64,000 nucleotides of DNA, taken from Bacteroidota bacterium (lineage in GTDB: Bacteria; Bacteroidota; Bacteroidia; NS11-12g; UBA9320). Position numbers and translations under genes: made by a program. Shown here in pieces: positions 18,206 to 26,522 of this stretch. A model generated the notes under the pieces. The model had not been told where the DNA came from and did not search any database. It saw only the letters and a list, made by a program, of their open reading frames with translations. The first letter of the stretch is position 1; each line of letters begins with the position of its first letter. Location: contig NVWV01000012.1 of NCBI GenBank assembly GCA_002746305.1, positions 62,001 through 126,000 of the forward strand, written 5' to 3'.

Positions 18206-18693
18206 AATAATTGACAGTAAAAAGCTAACGTCCTAAATGATGTTTTATTTTACGGTTATCTCTTTGCTCAGTTTTGGTAGACGGGCTCCAGATGTCTCAG
18301 AGTCTATAAATGGGTAAACTTGTCTAACAGAGACTAAACACTATTTTGTGTCATTGCCTTAGCATATCAGAGTATTTCCTTAAATTGTTTTTTCGAGATT
18401 AAACTCTTTGTGTATATAATTTACAAACTTAGATTTTGCATTTTGGTAAACTTCCTTGATAAACTATGCATCGTTACTTCTAAACTTTTCCAGACTGTCT
18501 TTGTAGTTTAATGTTATCAATTTTTAAAAGGTTACCTCTTTTCAAAAAAAACCAACAACCCAAGTTCAATAATAAAATAGGTTTTAAGCTGACTGTTTTC
18601 GTGTACTTTGTTTTATTAAAAACACATAAAATAAAATCATATAGGTTATATTTCTACTACTAAGTTCCACTAATAAACTAAAACAGTTGTGTA
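18206..18693. other. 488-base intergenic region between divergent genes
   Basis: AT-rich spacer between the BamE-like lipoprotein (minus) and the DPNDK-type secreted protein (plus). I see no small gene, no tRNA and no convincing TAnnTTTG promoter with a proper -33 box. The only notable element is one arm of a 16-base inverted repeat at its right end (18677-18692). Confidence 0.5.
18677..18692. repeat. Left arm of a 16-base inverted repeat bracketing the CHAT/sigma cassette
   Basis: ACTAAAACAGTTGTGT ends one base before the start codon at 18694. Its exact reverse complement lies at 26371-26386, starting on the last base of the stop codon of the last cassette gene. One such pair is expected by chance in a window this long, so position is the main argument. 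Confidence 0.4.
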
Positions 18694-20325
18694 ATGAAAA
18701 AAAAACATTTTTCCAGGAGAATTCTTTTCTCTGCTTTATCCTATATGCTATTTTTAGGGGTCAATGCCCAATCACCGTATATCAATTACAGTTATACTGT
18801 TGATCTCAATGGCAACTACACCTACACCTTCACTCCGGACAAAGTTAAATTAGAACAGGACTATCCACTTGACTATAGTAACCCCGAAGCAGACTACACC
18901 TTCTTTTGGAGTTTTGGGGATGGAGATTATAGCTTTAAAGAAGAAATAGTCCATACATACAAGAGCACTCAAACTATAGATGTAATGCTCATAGCTACTC
19001 CCCGATATTCGCCTATAGATCCTCCTCCTGCATTCTACAGTTTTATTACTGTACATAAAGGTAATTACTCCAATGTAAATGACGATCCGATGGTTCTAAT
19101 TTCAAGAGAACCACGACCTGCATATAATTCGTTTGCAATTGTAAATTATGAAAACACCCTATCAATACCCATACAAAAAGCAAAACTTCGTTTTTATTTT
19201 AATACTCAGCATTTCGAATATTTTGACGAGCAATTATTCAATTCAGAAATGAATATAAGCACTACTACTGACACTGCATTGCTTCCTAAGTATGACAATT
19301 ATATCACCTATGATGTTGGCAACTTAGCTCCAAAGGAAAAACACACTATCCTTATAGAGCTTCAGACATTATTGGGTGCAATGGGAGACCTTGGCGAGCC
19401 CTTACCCGAACTGTATCTAAGAGCAGAACTTTACTATGAAGTAAATTCAAGTAAGGGCATTGTAGAATATACAGTACAGGACTACACCATGGTTACTAAA
19501 GCCGTTGGCGGATGGGACCCCAACGACAAACTGGCCTTAACAAATAGTCTTTTTTATAACAATATGGCAGCTCAAGAGTGGGTAGACTATAGGATTAACT
19601 TTCAAAACATAGGACTGGCTCCTGCTAAAAACGTAGAAATTATTGACACCTTCTCCTTTGATCTGGACTCAAGTACTTTCGTGTTCAATCAATACTACCA
19701 CCCCAAAAAAGCCATATACTCAGGGTTTTCGTATGTTTACGATTCGGCAACCAGAATCCTTAAATGCAACTTCTCCAATATCAATCTGGACGGCACAAAA
19801 CAACGAGGGATTACCAATATGGAAGAGACTAAGGGGTACGTAGAATTTAAAATTAAAACCATGCGGAAACAAATTTTTAATCCGTCTCTGTTTACTCATA
19901 TTGATAGCTGTCTGCCCTATTATCAAATAGAAAATAGAGCCTATATTTCTTTTGACAATGCTGATACCATAGCTACCAATATTGCAACAACGGATTTATA
20001 CATTAGCAGCAATGCCTCATGCTTTACACCTCATAGTTCTTCGACACCCCTATTCACTGTAGTTCCTAATCCAATAAAAGGTGGAAATATTGTAATTCGG
20101 GTTACTAATTTGCCTCCAACTTTTGGAGGATTCAATACGAGTAATATTAGCTTCAACTTATACAACAGTACATTTTCTACAGCCACTTGTTCCTTGAACC
20201 CAAGTTTTAGTAGTCTTTCTACAAACCACCAAATAACGTTACACCCCAGCTGCCTTTCTACTGGCATTAACTACTTGGTAATCATTTTTAGTGGACAAAC
20301 GTATCTAGTGTTGGTCGTTAAATAA
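18694..20325 (+). CDS. Secreted PKD / DPNDK-motif protein with T9SS tail
   Basis: A 543-residue exported protein. Signal peptide about 1-25 (GVNAQ). A PKD-like domain at about 30-120 has the hallmark FFWSFGDGDYSFKEEIVHTY. A middle beta-rich region (130-265) is followed by AVGGWDPNDKLA near 271, the signature of the DUF7619/DUF11-type conserved repeat domain found in T9SS cargo, with VDYRINFQNIGLAPAKNVEIIDTF. The C-terminal 75 residues look like a type A sorting domain (VVPNPIKGG ... YLVLVVK). Likely a surface adhesin or matrix protein. It is convergent with the TPR-CHAT gene and the stops overlap by 8 bases. Confidence 0.75.
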   Translation: MKKKHFSRRILFSALSYMLFLGVNAQSPYINYSYTVDLNGNYTYTFTPDKVKLEQDYPLDYSNPEADYTFFWSFGDGDYSFKEEIVHTYKSTQTIDVMLIATPRYSPIDPPPAFYSFITVHKGNYSNVNDDPMVLISREPRPAYNSFAIVNYENTLSIPIQKAKLRFYFNTQHFEYFDEQLFNSEMNISTTTDTALLPKYDNYITYDVGNLAPKEKHTILIELQTLLGAMGDLGEPLPELYLRAELYYEVNSSKGIVEYTVQDYTMVTKAVGGWDPNDKLALTNSLFYNNMAAQEWVDYRINFQNIGLAPAKNVEIIDTFSFDLDSSTFVFNQYYHPKKAIYSGFSYVYDSATRILKCNFSNINLDGTKQRGITNMEETKGYVEFKIKTMRKQIFNPSLFTHIDSCLPYYQIENRAYISFDNADTIATNIATTDLYISSNASCFTPHSSSTPLFTVVPNPIKGGNIVIRVTNLPPTFGGFNTSNISFNLYNSTFSTATCSLNPSFSSLSTNHQITLHPSCLSTGINYLVIIFSGQTYLVLVVK

Positions 20326-22846
20326 ACCTATGGTAGATATAGCCTCCTAACCCCAGCCCTCCCAAAAGTAAAATCAGTAGGATCGGGAAGTTGACCACTT
20401 TCCGATCTTTTTTTATAGAATATCGTCTATCCGCAGATGAAAAAAGGACACTGCTAGACCAATAATAAGGATGTAGTAAGTCTTTTGAAATATCCCCATC
20501 CTCAAGATAAGATAGTTTACTTTTTCTAAATGCACTTGTCAAGCTCACCGTATCAATAGAGCTAAAAAAATAGCCATTAATCTTTGATGCACTATATGCA
20601 TTGGCTTGCCAGAGATTCACAATCACATTCTCACTTCCTGTAGCTAATAATGCATAGGCAAAATTTGTAACTCCTTCTATTTGGTCATCTTCACCTCTTC
20701 CTGTTTCACATGCATTAAGTAAAACTAAACTTGCATTGCTCTTTACACTAAATATCGTATTCAAATCAAGGGAATCATTATCATCAAAAAAGAGCTTCAA
20801 ATCACCATCACTATATTCTCCATGTGTCGTAATGTAAATGAAATTAGAGTCTTGCAATTGACGAATAAAATTCGCTGCAGTTGGGGCTTCCTTCCTACCT
20901 ACTTTTTTTGTCTCATTCTCTACAGATACAAGAGTTGTGAATCGCTCAGAATTCCTAAAATCGGGCTCAAATAATTTCAATTCACACTCCCTGAACGAGT
21001 CCCCTTTCAATGATTCTTTTTTGTTAAAGAAGTAGCTGTAATCTACGGCTACTTGCTCTATAACATACATCCTCTCTTCTTCATTCTGGGTACACAAAGA
21101 TTCGAAGTTTAATGAGAACAAACATCCATCTGGGATAACCGAAATTTCAGTTACGACGGAGTCTAGCCTTTGTATCCATATACTATGGTACAAATCTTCT
21201 GCTATCCTGTAAAACTCGGGAGATATATTGACCAACGCAGTTTCTAAATCCAACAACTTTATTTTCAAAGAATCCGTTTTTATATCTAACAATCTAGTTC
21301 GATATTTCCCTGCAACTAACTCCACTCTATATACGTCTTGCTCACCTACATAATAGAGAACAGTTGCTTTATGCTTTGGCAGATTTATACTGTTTATCGC
21401 TATGTTATCGGAATTAAACCTACCAATATTGAGCAATGAGCTCAAACTGTCAAGAGCCAATTTATTTTGAAAAAGTTCAATGTCATTGGTCGAACTTCTT
21501 CTAGCAATTTTTAAGCTGTCCATGACTAAATTAATAGTAACTCTCTCTTCAAATGTCAAATTTGAAGGGTTATGTACAATTTCCTGTAGATGAATAGCCT
21601 TACTTTTATTAAACAAGGTAAGCAAAGCTGAAATTTCGCGATTATCCATGTCTGCTTGCCTTTGAGCATAGTAATTTAAAGAAACCTCTACAACACCTCT
21701 AAGATATTCTGCCATGAGACGTTTTTCTGCTCTAAACATCTGCTCCGACTTGAATCGATTTAAGGTTGCATTCAAATCCTCCATCACCGCTCTAATTTTC
21801 GAAGCATTATTTTCACTACTCAGTTGTTTCAAATAGAACCAGTAAACCTCAAGATTTCTTGGTCTAAAAGACTGAGAATCACTACTCATTTCCTCCCAGT
21901 TTTGTCGAAGTTCCTCTTTAGCCCAAGGGCTTAGTTCTCCTTGCTTAAATTCACTCTCGACTATTTGCAATAGCATATTTACATTTAAGCCCTTATACTC
22001 TTGCTCTTTTATTGACCGTACATATACATCCTTAAAAATAGTTAACGCCTCTGAGTCCCTATTATTTAGTAGAAGATATAGTGCCTGATAGTAGGAATCA
22101 TACAGAGGTTCTATATTATCTAACTTCGAATATTCATAATATATTTCGGAGAATTTCTCTATGTCATTTTTTTCGAAGTAGTGATTAAGAAGGTTCCCTA
22201 GACAATACGGCTTAAGCCTACTTCCAAGGTTAAGTTCTAAGGCTTTCAGCAAATATTCTTCTTCCTTGTGTTCTTCTCCAATTTGCCTTTTGAGCATGGC
22301 ATAATCATTATAGATATGAGCTGAATCTTGAGATAAACGGGCAATGGATAGTGCCAAATCATAATTCTGGGTAGCTTGTTCTATGAGACCCAATTCATTG
22401 CTAATAGTTCCAGCCGTTTTGCAGCAGTACAATGCTTCTTTTCGTTGTAGATTAATATCATCAATATGTTCAAAAGCTCTTTTGAAATTCATCAAAGCCT
22501 TTGTTCGATAATTTCCTCGCATATTAAAGTAACCCGCTAGCATATTTAATTTAACTAAGTCGCTACTGGTCAAATTCAGAGAATCACTTAATTGCTCACA
22601 CTCCTTAGCTATAGACAAGGGGCTTTCCGTCTCTAATCTAGCTAAGAAACTATTTCTTACAGAATCCAGGTTAATTGAATCTATAGATACATTCATATCT
22701 TCCTTTTGATTGCTTTGCAGAGTAGGCTCACACGCTAGAATAAACCAGCAAAAGCATGTATAGAATAAGAGATGGGATTTCAATATTTTATCAGTTAAAT
22801 GGGAAGCCTTAACTCGAAGATAATTATACCAAGTTAAATTTGACAT
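20318..22846 (-). CDS. TPR-CHAT caspase-like protease with C-terminal membrane helix
   Basis: A protein of about 842 residues. Residues about 60-410 are tetratricopeptide-like helical repeats (for example IEQATQNYDLALSIARLSQD). The C-terminal third is a CHAT domain with the complete caspase-type dyad: His near 675 in ITTHGEYSDGD and Cys near 713 in LLNACETGRGE. A membrane helix (FPILLILLLGGLGLGGYIY) ends the protein. The N-terminus carries a hydrophobic stretch with the lipobox-like ILAC, so the TPR and protease parts should face the periplasm. The ATG at 22846 leaves only 19 bases to the divergent sigma gene. A TTG at 22783 would place the lipoprotein signal at the very N-terminus and is a good alternative. 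The substrate is unknown; the membrane TPR protein at 23449 is a candidate. Confidence 0.85.
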   Translation of the reverse strand: MSNLTWYNYLRVKASHLTDKILKSHLLFYTCFCWFILACEPTLQSNQKEDMNVSIDSINLDSVRNSFLARLETESPLSIAKECEQLSDSLNLTSSDLVKLNMLAGYFNMRGNYRTKALMNFKRAFEHIDDINLQRKEALYCCKTAGTISNELGLIEQATQNYDLALSIARLSQDSAHIYNDYAMLKRQIGEEHKEEEYLLKALELNLGSRLKPYCLGNLLNHYFEKNDIEKFSEIYYEYSKLDNIEPLYDSYYQALYLLLNNRDSEALTIFKDVYVRSIKEQEYKGLNVNMLLQIVESEFKQGELSPWAKEELRQNWEEMSSDSQSFRPRNLEVYWFYLKQLSSENNASKIRAVMEDLNATLNRFKSEQMFRAEKRLMAEYLRGVVEVSLNYYAQRQADMDNREISALLTLFNKSKAIHLQEIVHNPSNLTFEERVTINLVMDSLKIARRSSTNDIELFQNKLALDSLSSLLNIGRFNSDNIAINSINLPKHKATVLYYVGEQDVYRVELVAGKYRTRLLDIKTDSLKIKLLDLETALVNISPEFYRIAEDLYHSIWIQRLDSVVTEISVIPDGCLFSLNFESLCTQNEEERMYVIEQVAVDYSYFFNKKESLKGDSFRECELKLFEPDFRNSERFTTLVSVENETKKVGRKEAPTAANFIRQLQDSNFIYITTHGEYSDGDLKLFFDDNDSLDLNTIFSVKSNASLVLLNACETGRGEDDQIEGVTNFAYALLATGSENVIVNLWQANAYSASKINGYFFSSIDTVSLTSAFRKSKLSYLEDGDISKDLLHPYYWSSSVLFSSADRRYSIKKDRKVVNFPILLILLLGGLGLGGYIYHRFI
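20381..20414 (+). terminator. Terminator of the DPNDK gene, embedded in the CHAT coding sequence
   Basis: GATCGGGAAG (20381-20390) pairs with CTTTCCGATC (20398-20407), a 10-base stem with one G-U pair and a 7-base loop, followed by seven T. It lies 55 bases past the stop at 20325 and inside the last 30 codons of the convergent CHAT gene. Confidence 0.7.
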
Positions 22847-22865
22847 TATAAAACGATTATATAAA

Positions 22866-23477
22866 GTGAACGAATTGCCACTAATAGAAGATATCAAAGA
22901 TGACGATTTAATAACGATGCTCTTCGAAAGTGAAATGCAAGAAACAAGAGCTATTAACTACTTAATTAACAGGAATTTACCTACGGTACGCAAATTCATA
23001 TTTGCTTATAGTGGGTCAACTACTGAGGTTAATACTGTTATGAATGATGCTACCATTATTTTAATAAATAACATCAAAAATGGAAAATTTAAAAATGACA
23101 GTACTGTAAATACCTATTTTGTTGGGATCTGTAAACTTATTTGGAAGAACTATCTCAAAAAGAAATCTTCCTTGAAATATAATTACTCCGCCCTTGAATC
23201 CAAAGAACTGGAGAACATTGGAGAAATCCCAAAAGCAATAACTCGTTTTGAAAATTTAAATGAGAATAATGTACGACTTAATTATATCTTCTCTTTGATA
23301 ACGGACAAGTGTAAGGATGTTTTGGTATTGTGGTCTCAGGGATTTTGCATGAAAGAGATTACAACTAAACTTGGGTATAAAAATCCTCAAATAGCAATGA
23401 ATAAAAAGAACACGTGTATCAAAAGAATAATACAACTAATACAAAAAAATGACGACTACAAACACAAAACTCTTTGA
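22866..23477 (+). CDS. Sigma-70 family (ECF-type) sigma factor
   Basis: A 203-residue protein starting at GTG. A diverged sigma region 2 lies at about 27-90 (AINYLINRNLPTVRKFIF, then NTYFVGICKLIWKNYLKKK) and region 4 at about 138-192 (ITDKCKDVLVLWSQGFCMKEITTKLG, then INKxN-type recognition helix NPQIAMNKKNTCIKRI). It would direct RNA polymerase to a specific promoter set. It overlaps the downstream membrane TPR gene by 29 bases, the usual layout of a sigma factor and its antagonist, and is divergent from the TPR-CHAT protease gene. The sequence is far from typical ECF consensus, so confidence in the exact class is moderate. Confidence 0.75.
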   Translation: MNELPLIEDIKDDDLITMLFESEMQETRAINYLINRNLPTVRKFIFAYSGSTTEVNTVMNDATIILINNIKNGKFKNDSTVNTYFVGICKLIWKNYLKKKSSLKYNYSALESKELENIGEIPKAITRFENLNENNVRLNYIFSLITDKCKDVLVLWSQGFCMKEITTKLGYKNPQIAMNKKNTCIKRIIQLIQKNDDYKHKTL

Positions 23478-24150
23478 GGCTTACTCAAAAAACCTTTTGA
23501 CTAAATCCGAGAGAGAACAATTTGAATCTAGGCTTAAAATAGAAGACCAATTGGGTCAGGATTATGCATCATACCAAGAGCTTATTAATGCTTTGGAATT
23601 AGCAAATAATAGAAGAATAGGAGACAAAACTTCAATACTACTTAAAACTCTAAATCCAGAAAAAACAAATAGGAATTGGCTTAAAGTAGCGGCTTCTGTA
23701 TTGATTGTTTGCTCTTTATCTTATTTATTCTTTAGCTCAAATCAAAAGGAGCAAAACCTCTACGACCAGTTTTTTACGGTTTATGAAGAAACCAATACAC
23801 AACTTAGCACAGAGAAAGTTGATTTTAATAATTGCATTGCTCTTTACAGTTCCAAAGACTACCTGAAATCAATAGACTGCCTTAGCGATCAGAAAAGCGA
23901 AGGTCTTATGCATTTTTACAAAGGGATGTGCTATGCGAATCTTGGAAAAACAGATTTAGCCATTGAACAATTAAAACTAGTAGAAGCACAAAATACGGTA
24001 AAAACGGAAGAGTCAAATTGGTACCTCACCTTGCTATATCTCAAAAAAAATGAGTTAACAGAAGTGCAAAAAAGACTTAACCAAATTACTAATAACCAGT
24101 CCTCTAACTACAAAAAAACAGCTGCAAAACAATTATTGGAACAGATATAA
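23449..24150 (+). CDS. Single-pass membrane protein with periplasmic TPRs, possible anti-sigma factor
   Basis: A 233-residue protein. The first 75 residues are cytoplasmic and helical (KLFEAYSKNLLTKSEREQFE), like the N-termini of membrane-bound anti-sigma partners without a zinc-binding motif. One membrane helix lies at about 80-100 (KVAASVLIVCSLSYLFF). The remaining 130 residues face the periplasm and contain TPR-like repeats (GLMHFYKGMCYANLGKTDLAIEQLK, shown in parts as LMHFYKGMCYANLG and TDLAIEQLKLV). Overlap of 29 bases with the sigma gene implies coupled translation. The anti-sigma role is inference from topology and gene order. Confidence 0.7.
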   Translation: MTTTNTKLFEAYSKNLLTKSEREQFESRLKIEDQLGQDYASYQELINALELANNRRIGDKTSILLKTLNPEKTNRNWLKVAASVLIVCSLSYLFFSSNQKEQNLYDQFFTVYEETNTQLSTEKVDFNNCIALYSSKDYLKSIDCLSDQKSEGLMHFYKGMCYANLGKTDLAIEQLKLVEAQNTVKTEESNWYLTLLYLKKNELTEVQKRLNQITNNQSSNYKKTAAKQLLEQI

Positions 24151-24179
24151 TTTCATGAAATAGGTTAGGTTTAAAAAAA

Positions 24180-24242
24180 ATGTCTCCACTAAAAAAGGAG
24201 CGTAATCCGAAAAGCTCAAAACCATGGATGTGGATGAAATAG
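24180..24242 (+). CDS. Candidate 20-residue micro-protein
   Basis: An ATG at 24180 after an A-run opens a frame of 20 codons ending in TAG at 24242. The product starts MSPLKKERNPK and ends PWMWMK: basic with two tryptophans near the C-terminus. It sits 29 bases after the membrane TPR gene and 28 bases before the beta-helix gene, on the same strand. It could be a real small protein, a leader peptide or chance. There is no comparison to decide. Confidence 0.3.
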   Translation: MSPLKKERNPKSSKPWMWMK

Positions 24243-24270
24243 AGTAGGAACAACCGAATAACTAAATTTT

Positions 24271-24456
24271 ATGAATTACAAAAACGTAAGAATTCTTCTA
24301 ATGACCTTCTGTGCACTGGTCATTACCAATTTAACCCTTGCACAAACATCTGTATATGGCAGTAGGTCCGCAGCCGTCCAGAATCAGGAAACCAAAATTA
24401 CAGCTTATATAACTGTAAACAGGAGTAAAACTCTAGCCAATGCGATTACTGAATAA
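24271..24456 (+). pseudogene. Signal-peptide fragment of the beta-helix gene, separated by a frameshift
   Basis: This 61-residue frame encodes a clean signal peptide (LLMTFCALVITNLTLAQT) and about 36 mature residues ending ANAITE before a stop. The long beta-helix frame begins 16 bases earlier in another reading frame and has no signal peptide of its own. The simplest reading is one gene broken by a small indel or internal deletion near 24440-24456. Sequencing error or programmed frameshifting are alternatives. Confidence 0.6.
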
Positions 24457-26371
24457 ATCTTCATTGACACAGAATCACGATCACCCACACTCCTATACAA
24501 CCCAAGAAATTAATGAACGAGTGGAAGAATTTAAGAATGGTTACTGGCGAATTCAGCATTTCATTGACAACCCATCTGCATACAATGCTTTTGGTGCGGA
24601 ATTCTATGGCAATATTTCTCAAAATGATTTTGTAAATGCACAAGAAATAAAGGGAAATGGTTCTGCTAAATTGTTCTATGGTGTAAGTCTTTATGAGACT
24701 AGATCAACTCAGCTTTCAAACAACAATTTTACTGACCTTTACCGAAGCATTGAAGTAAATCAATCTGGGAACATTCACATTGATAATAATGAGATCGAGG
24801 TAAATTCTTACAATTATGTTGATTCACTAAAGAGCGAGCATCAAATTAATGTTAACTCTTCATTCGATATTGACATTACTTCCAATGATCTGAGATATGC
24901 ATTCTTACTTGAGCGTGAAGACCTTCTTTGGAACACACATTCTGCAATCTACATGGACAAGTCTCAAAAATGTAACATCATTACAAATACCATTTCTGGA
25001 TTTGAATCGGGTATTCAATTGGAAAGTGTACAAAACGTATTGGTTAAAGAAAATCTTTTGACTGACATTGGATACAATGGTATTTATATTAATGACGGTG
25101 GAACCATCGATGTAATATGCAACACTCTAAACATGGAAGATGATTACCGTTCCACTAGTAATGGAATCTACTACCTCACTTATTCTGAGCGAAATCCGGA
25201 TGTACGTTTCAGTGGTAATTGCATATTTGAAGCCAGTACCTCTATCCTCTTGGTAGGACCAAAAGATAAATGCTATGAAATCCCATTCATTAGCAACAAC
25301 TTCTTGTATAACTATACCGAATATGGCATTGATATTCGAGACTTGGAAGGATCTATTGGTAGTACGGGGGCTGCTTATGAAGGAGGTAGAAATACTTTTG
25401 CAAGTAATAATATAACTACAGGTGCCATCGATTTAAGAGTAACTAACTGTTCTATAAATACAGATGGGAACTATGGTATAATAACTACTTCGGGTAATGT
25501 CACAGTTGGACCTTCTGAATATTATTCTACAGCGAGTTGTGGAACTCAACTACCTACAAAAACTGCTGACTTAAGGGACAATTACAACGAAACATGTGAT
25601 CCTATTTTCTACTTTAATGAAAAGCCAATTAATGATGCTCCCGGAGGAGGACACGATATTAATAGTGATGCTACTAGATTATTGAATCAATATGATGTGA
25701 ATGCAAATGTAATGGTGTGGTACAACCTCTTGAAGAGCGACCGTACTAATTTGGATAAACTCCATACCATTATACTTACAAGTGATGCTAGCTTCAATGA
25801 AGATTGGATTATGTATACCTACCATTTTGTGAATGAAGTATACACCAACGCTAAATTGCATTTAGATAATTTAAGCAATGCTAAGGATTTACATACCGAT
25901 AGAATTGCATTGGAAAATGTACGATTGAAACTTGCAATCTCCTCAGATTTACTTGTTGATAGACCTGATTTGATTACTTCTCTTAGGAGCATTCAAGAAG
26001 ATAGAGAATCTGTTTATGAAGCCACACGACTATTGCAACTGAGCATAGCTGGGAATGACTACCCATTCAACCCTATTCGAAAAGTGGTACAACAATCTAA
26101 TTCACAGGTGAAGATGCTAGACAGAGACAAACTCGTTGTTTATCCAAATCCAGCTTCAGCAACTATACGTATAGACTACCATTATCAAACGGAAGGAAAT
26201 CTTAGCCTTCGCATATTGGAGATTATGGGCAGAACAATGATTGAAAAATCCATTACTGCTAAGTCTGATGCATTTGATTTAGACATTTCAAGCCTTACGG
26301 AGGGAACTTATATCATTCAATTGATTGATGAGAATAAGGAGCCAAAAACCGTAAAGTTCATAAAGCTTTAA
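24440..26371 (+). CDS. Right-handed beta-helix protein with T9SS type A sorting domain (5' end frameshifted)
   Basis: A 643-residue frame. Residues about 60-330 contain repeating short strands with Asn ladders (SNNNFTDLYRSIEVN, IDNNEIEVNSY, VKENLLTDIGYNGIYINDGG), the pattern of parallel beta-helix (NosD/pectate-lyase-like) proteins. A helical segment follows at about 410-540. The last 80 residues are a type A sorting domain (LVVYPNPASATIRID, EGTYIIQL, KTVKFIK). Without the upstream fragment it lacks a secretion signal, so export needs the frameshift to be repaired or bypassed. It is the last gene after the sigma and TPR genes and may be their regulated output. Confidence 0.7.
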   Translation: MRLLNKSSLTQNHDHPHSYTTQEINERVEEFKNGYWRIQHFIDNPSAYNAFGAEFYGNISQNDFVNAQEIKGNGSAKLFYGVSLYETRSTQLSNNNFTDLYRSIEVNQSGNIHIDNNEIEVNSYNYVDSLKSEHQINVNSSFDIDITSNDLRYAFLLEREDLLWNTHSAIYMDKSQKCNIITNTISGFESGIQLESVQNVLVKENLLTDIGYNGIYINDGGTIDVICNTLNMEDDYRSTSNGIYYLTYSERNPDVRFSGNCIFEASTSILLVGPKDKCYEIPFISNNFLYNYTEYGIDIRDLEGSIGSTGAAYEGGRNTFASNNITTGAIDLRVTNCSINTDGNYGIITTSGNVTVGPSEYYSTASCGTQLPTKTADLRDNYNETCDPIFYFNEKPINDAPGGGHDINSDATRLLNQYDVNANVMVWYNLLKSDRTNLDKLHTIILTSDASFNEDWIMYTYHFVNEVYTNAKLHLDNLSNAKDLHTDRIALENVRLKLAISSDLLVDRPDLITSLRSIQEDRESVYEATRLLQLSIAGNDYPFNPIRKVVQQSNSQVKMLDRDKLVVYPNPASATIRIDYHYQTEGNLSLRILEIMGRTMIEKSITAKSDAFDLDISSLTEGTYIIQLIDENKEPKTVKFIKL

Positions 26372-26386
26372 CACAACTGTTTTAGT
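26371..26386. repeat. Right arm of the 16-base inverted repeat bracketing the cassette
   Basis: ACACAACTGTTTTAGT is the exact reverse complement of 18677-18692. It begins at the end of the stop codon of the beta-helix gene and just before that gene's terminator. Confidence 0.4.
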
Positions 26387-26391
26387 ATAGT

Positions 26392-26428
26392 AAAGCCCTG
26401 TGAGAGTAATCTTGCAGGGCTTTCTTTA
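26392..26428 (+). terminator. Terminator of the beta-helix gene
   Basis: AAAGCCCTG (26392-26400) pairs perfectly with CAGGGCTTT (26415-26423), with a 14-base loop and T-rich sequence after it. Confidence 0.75.
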
Positions 26429-26522
26429 TTGAAACTTATAGTCTAATCTAAAACTAGAACAAAATCATATACGTTTTACTATTACGAAACTCTCACTAAA
26501 AATAGGAAATTAAGCTATAGCT

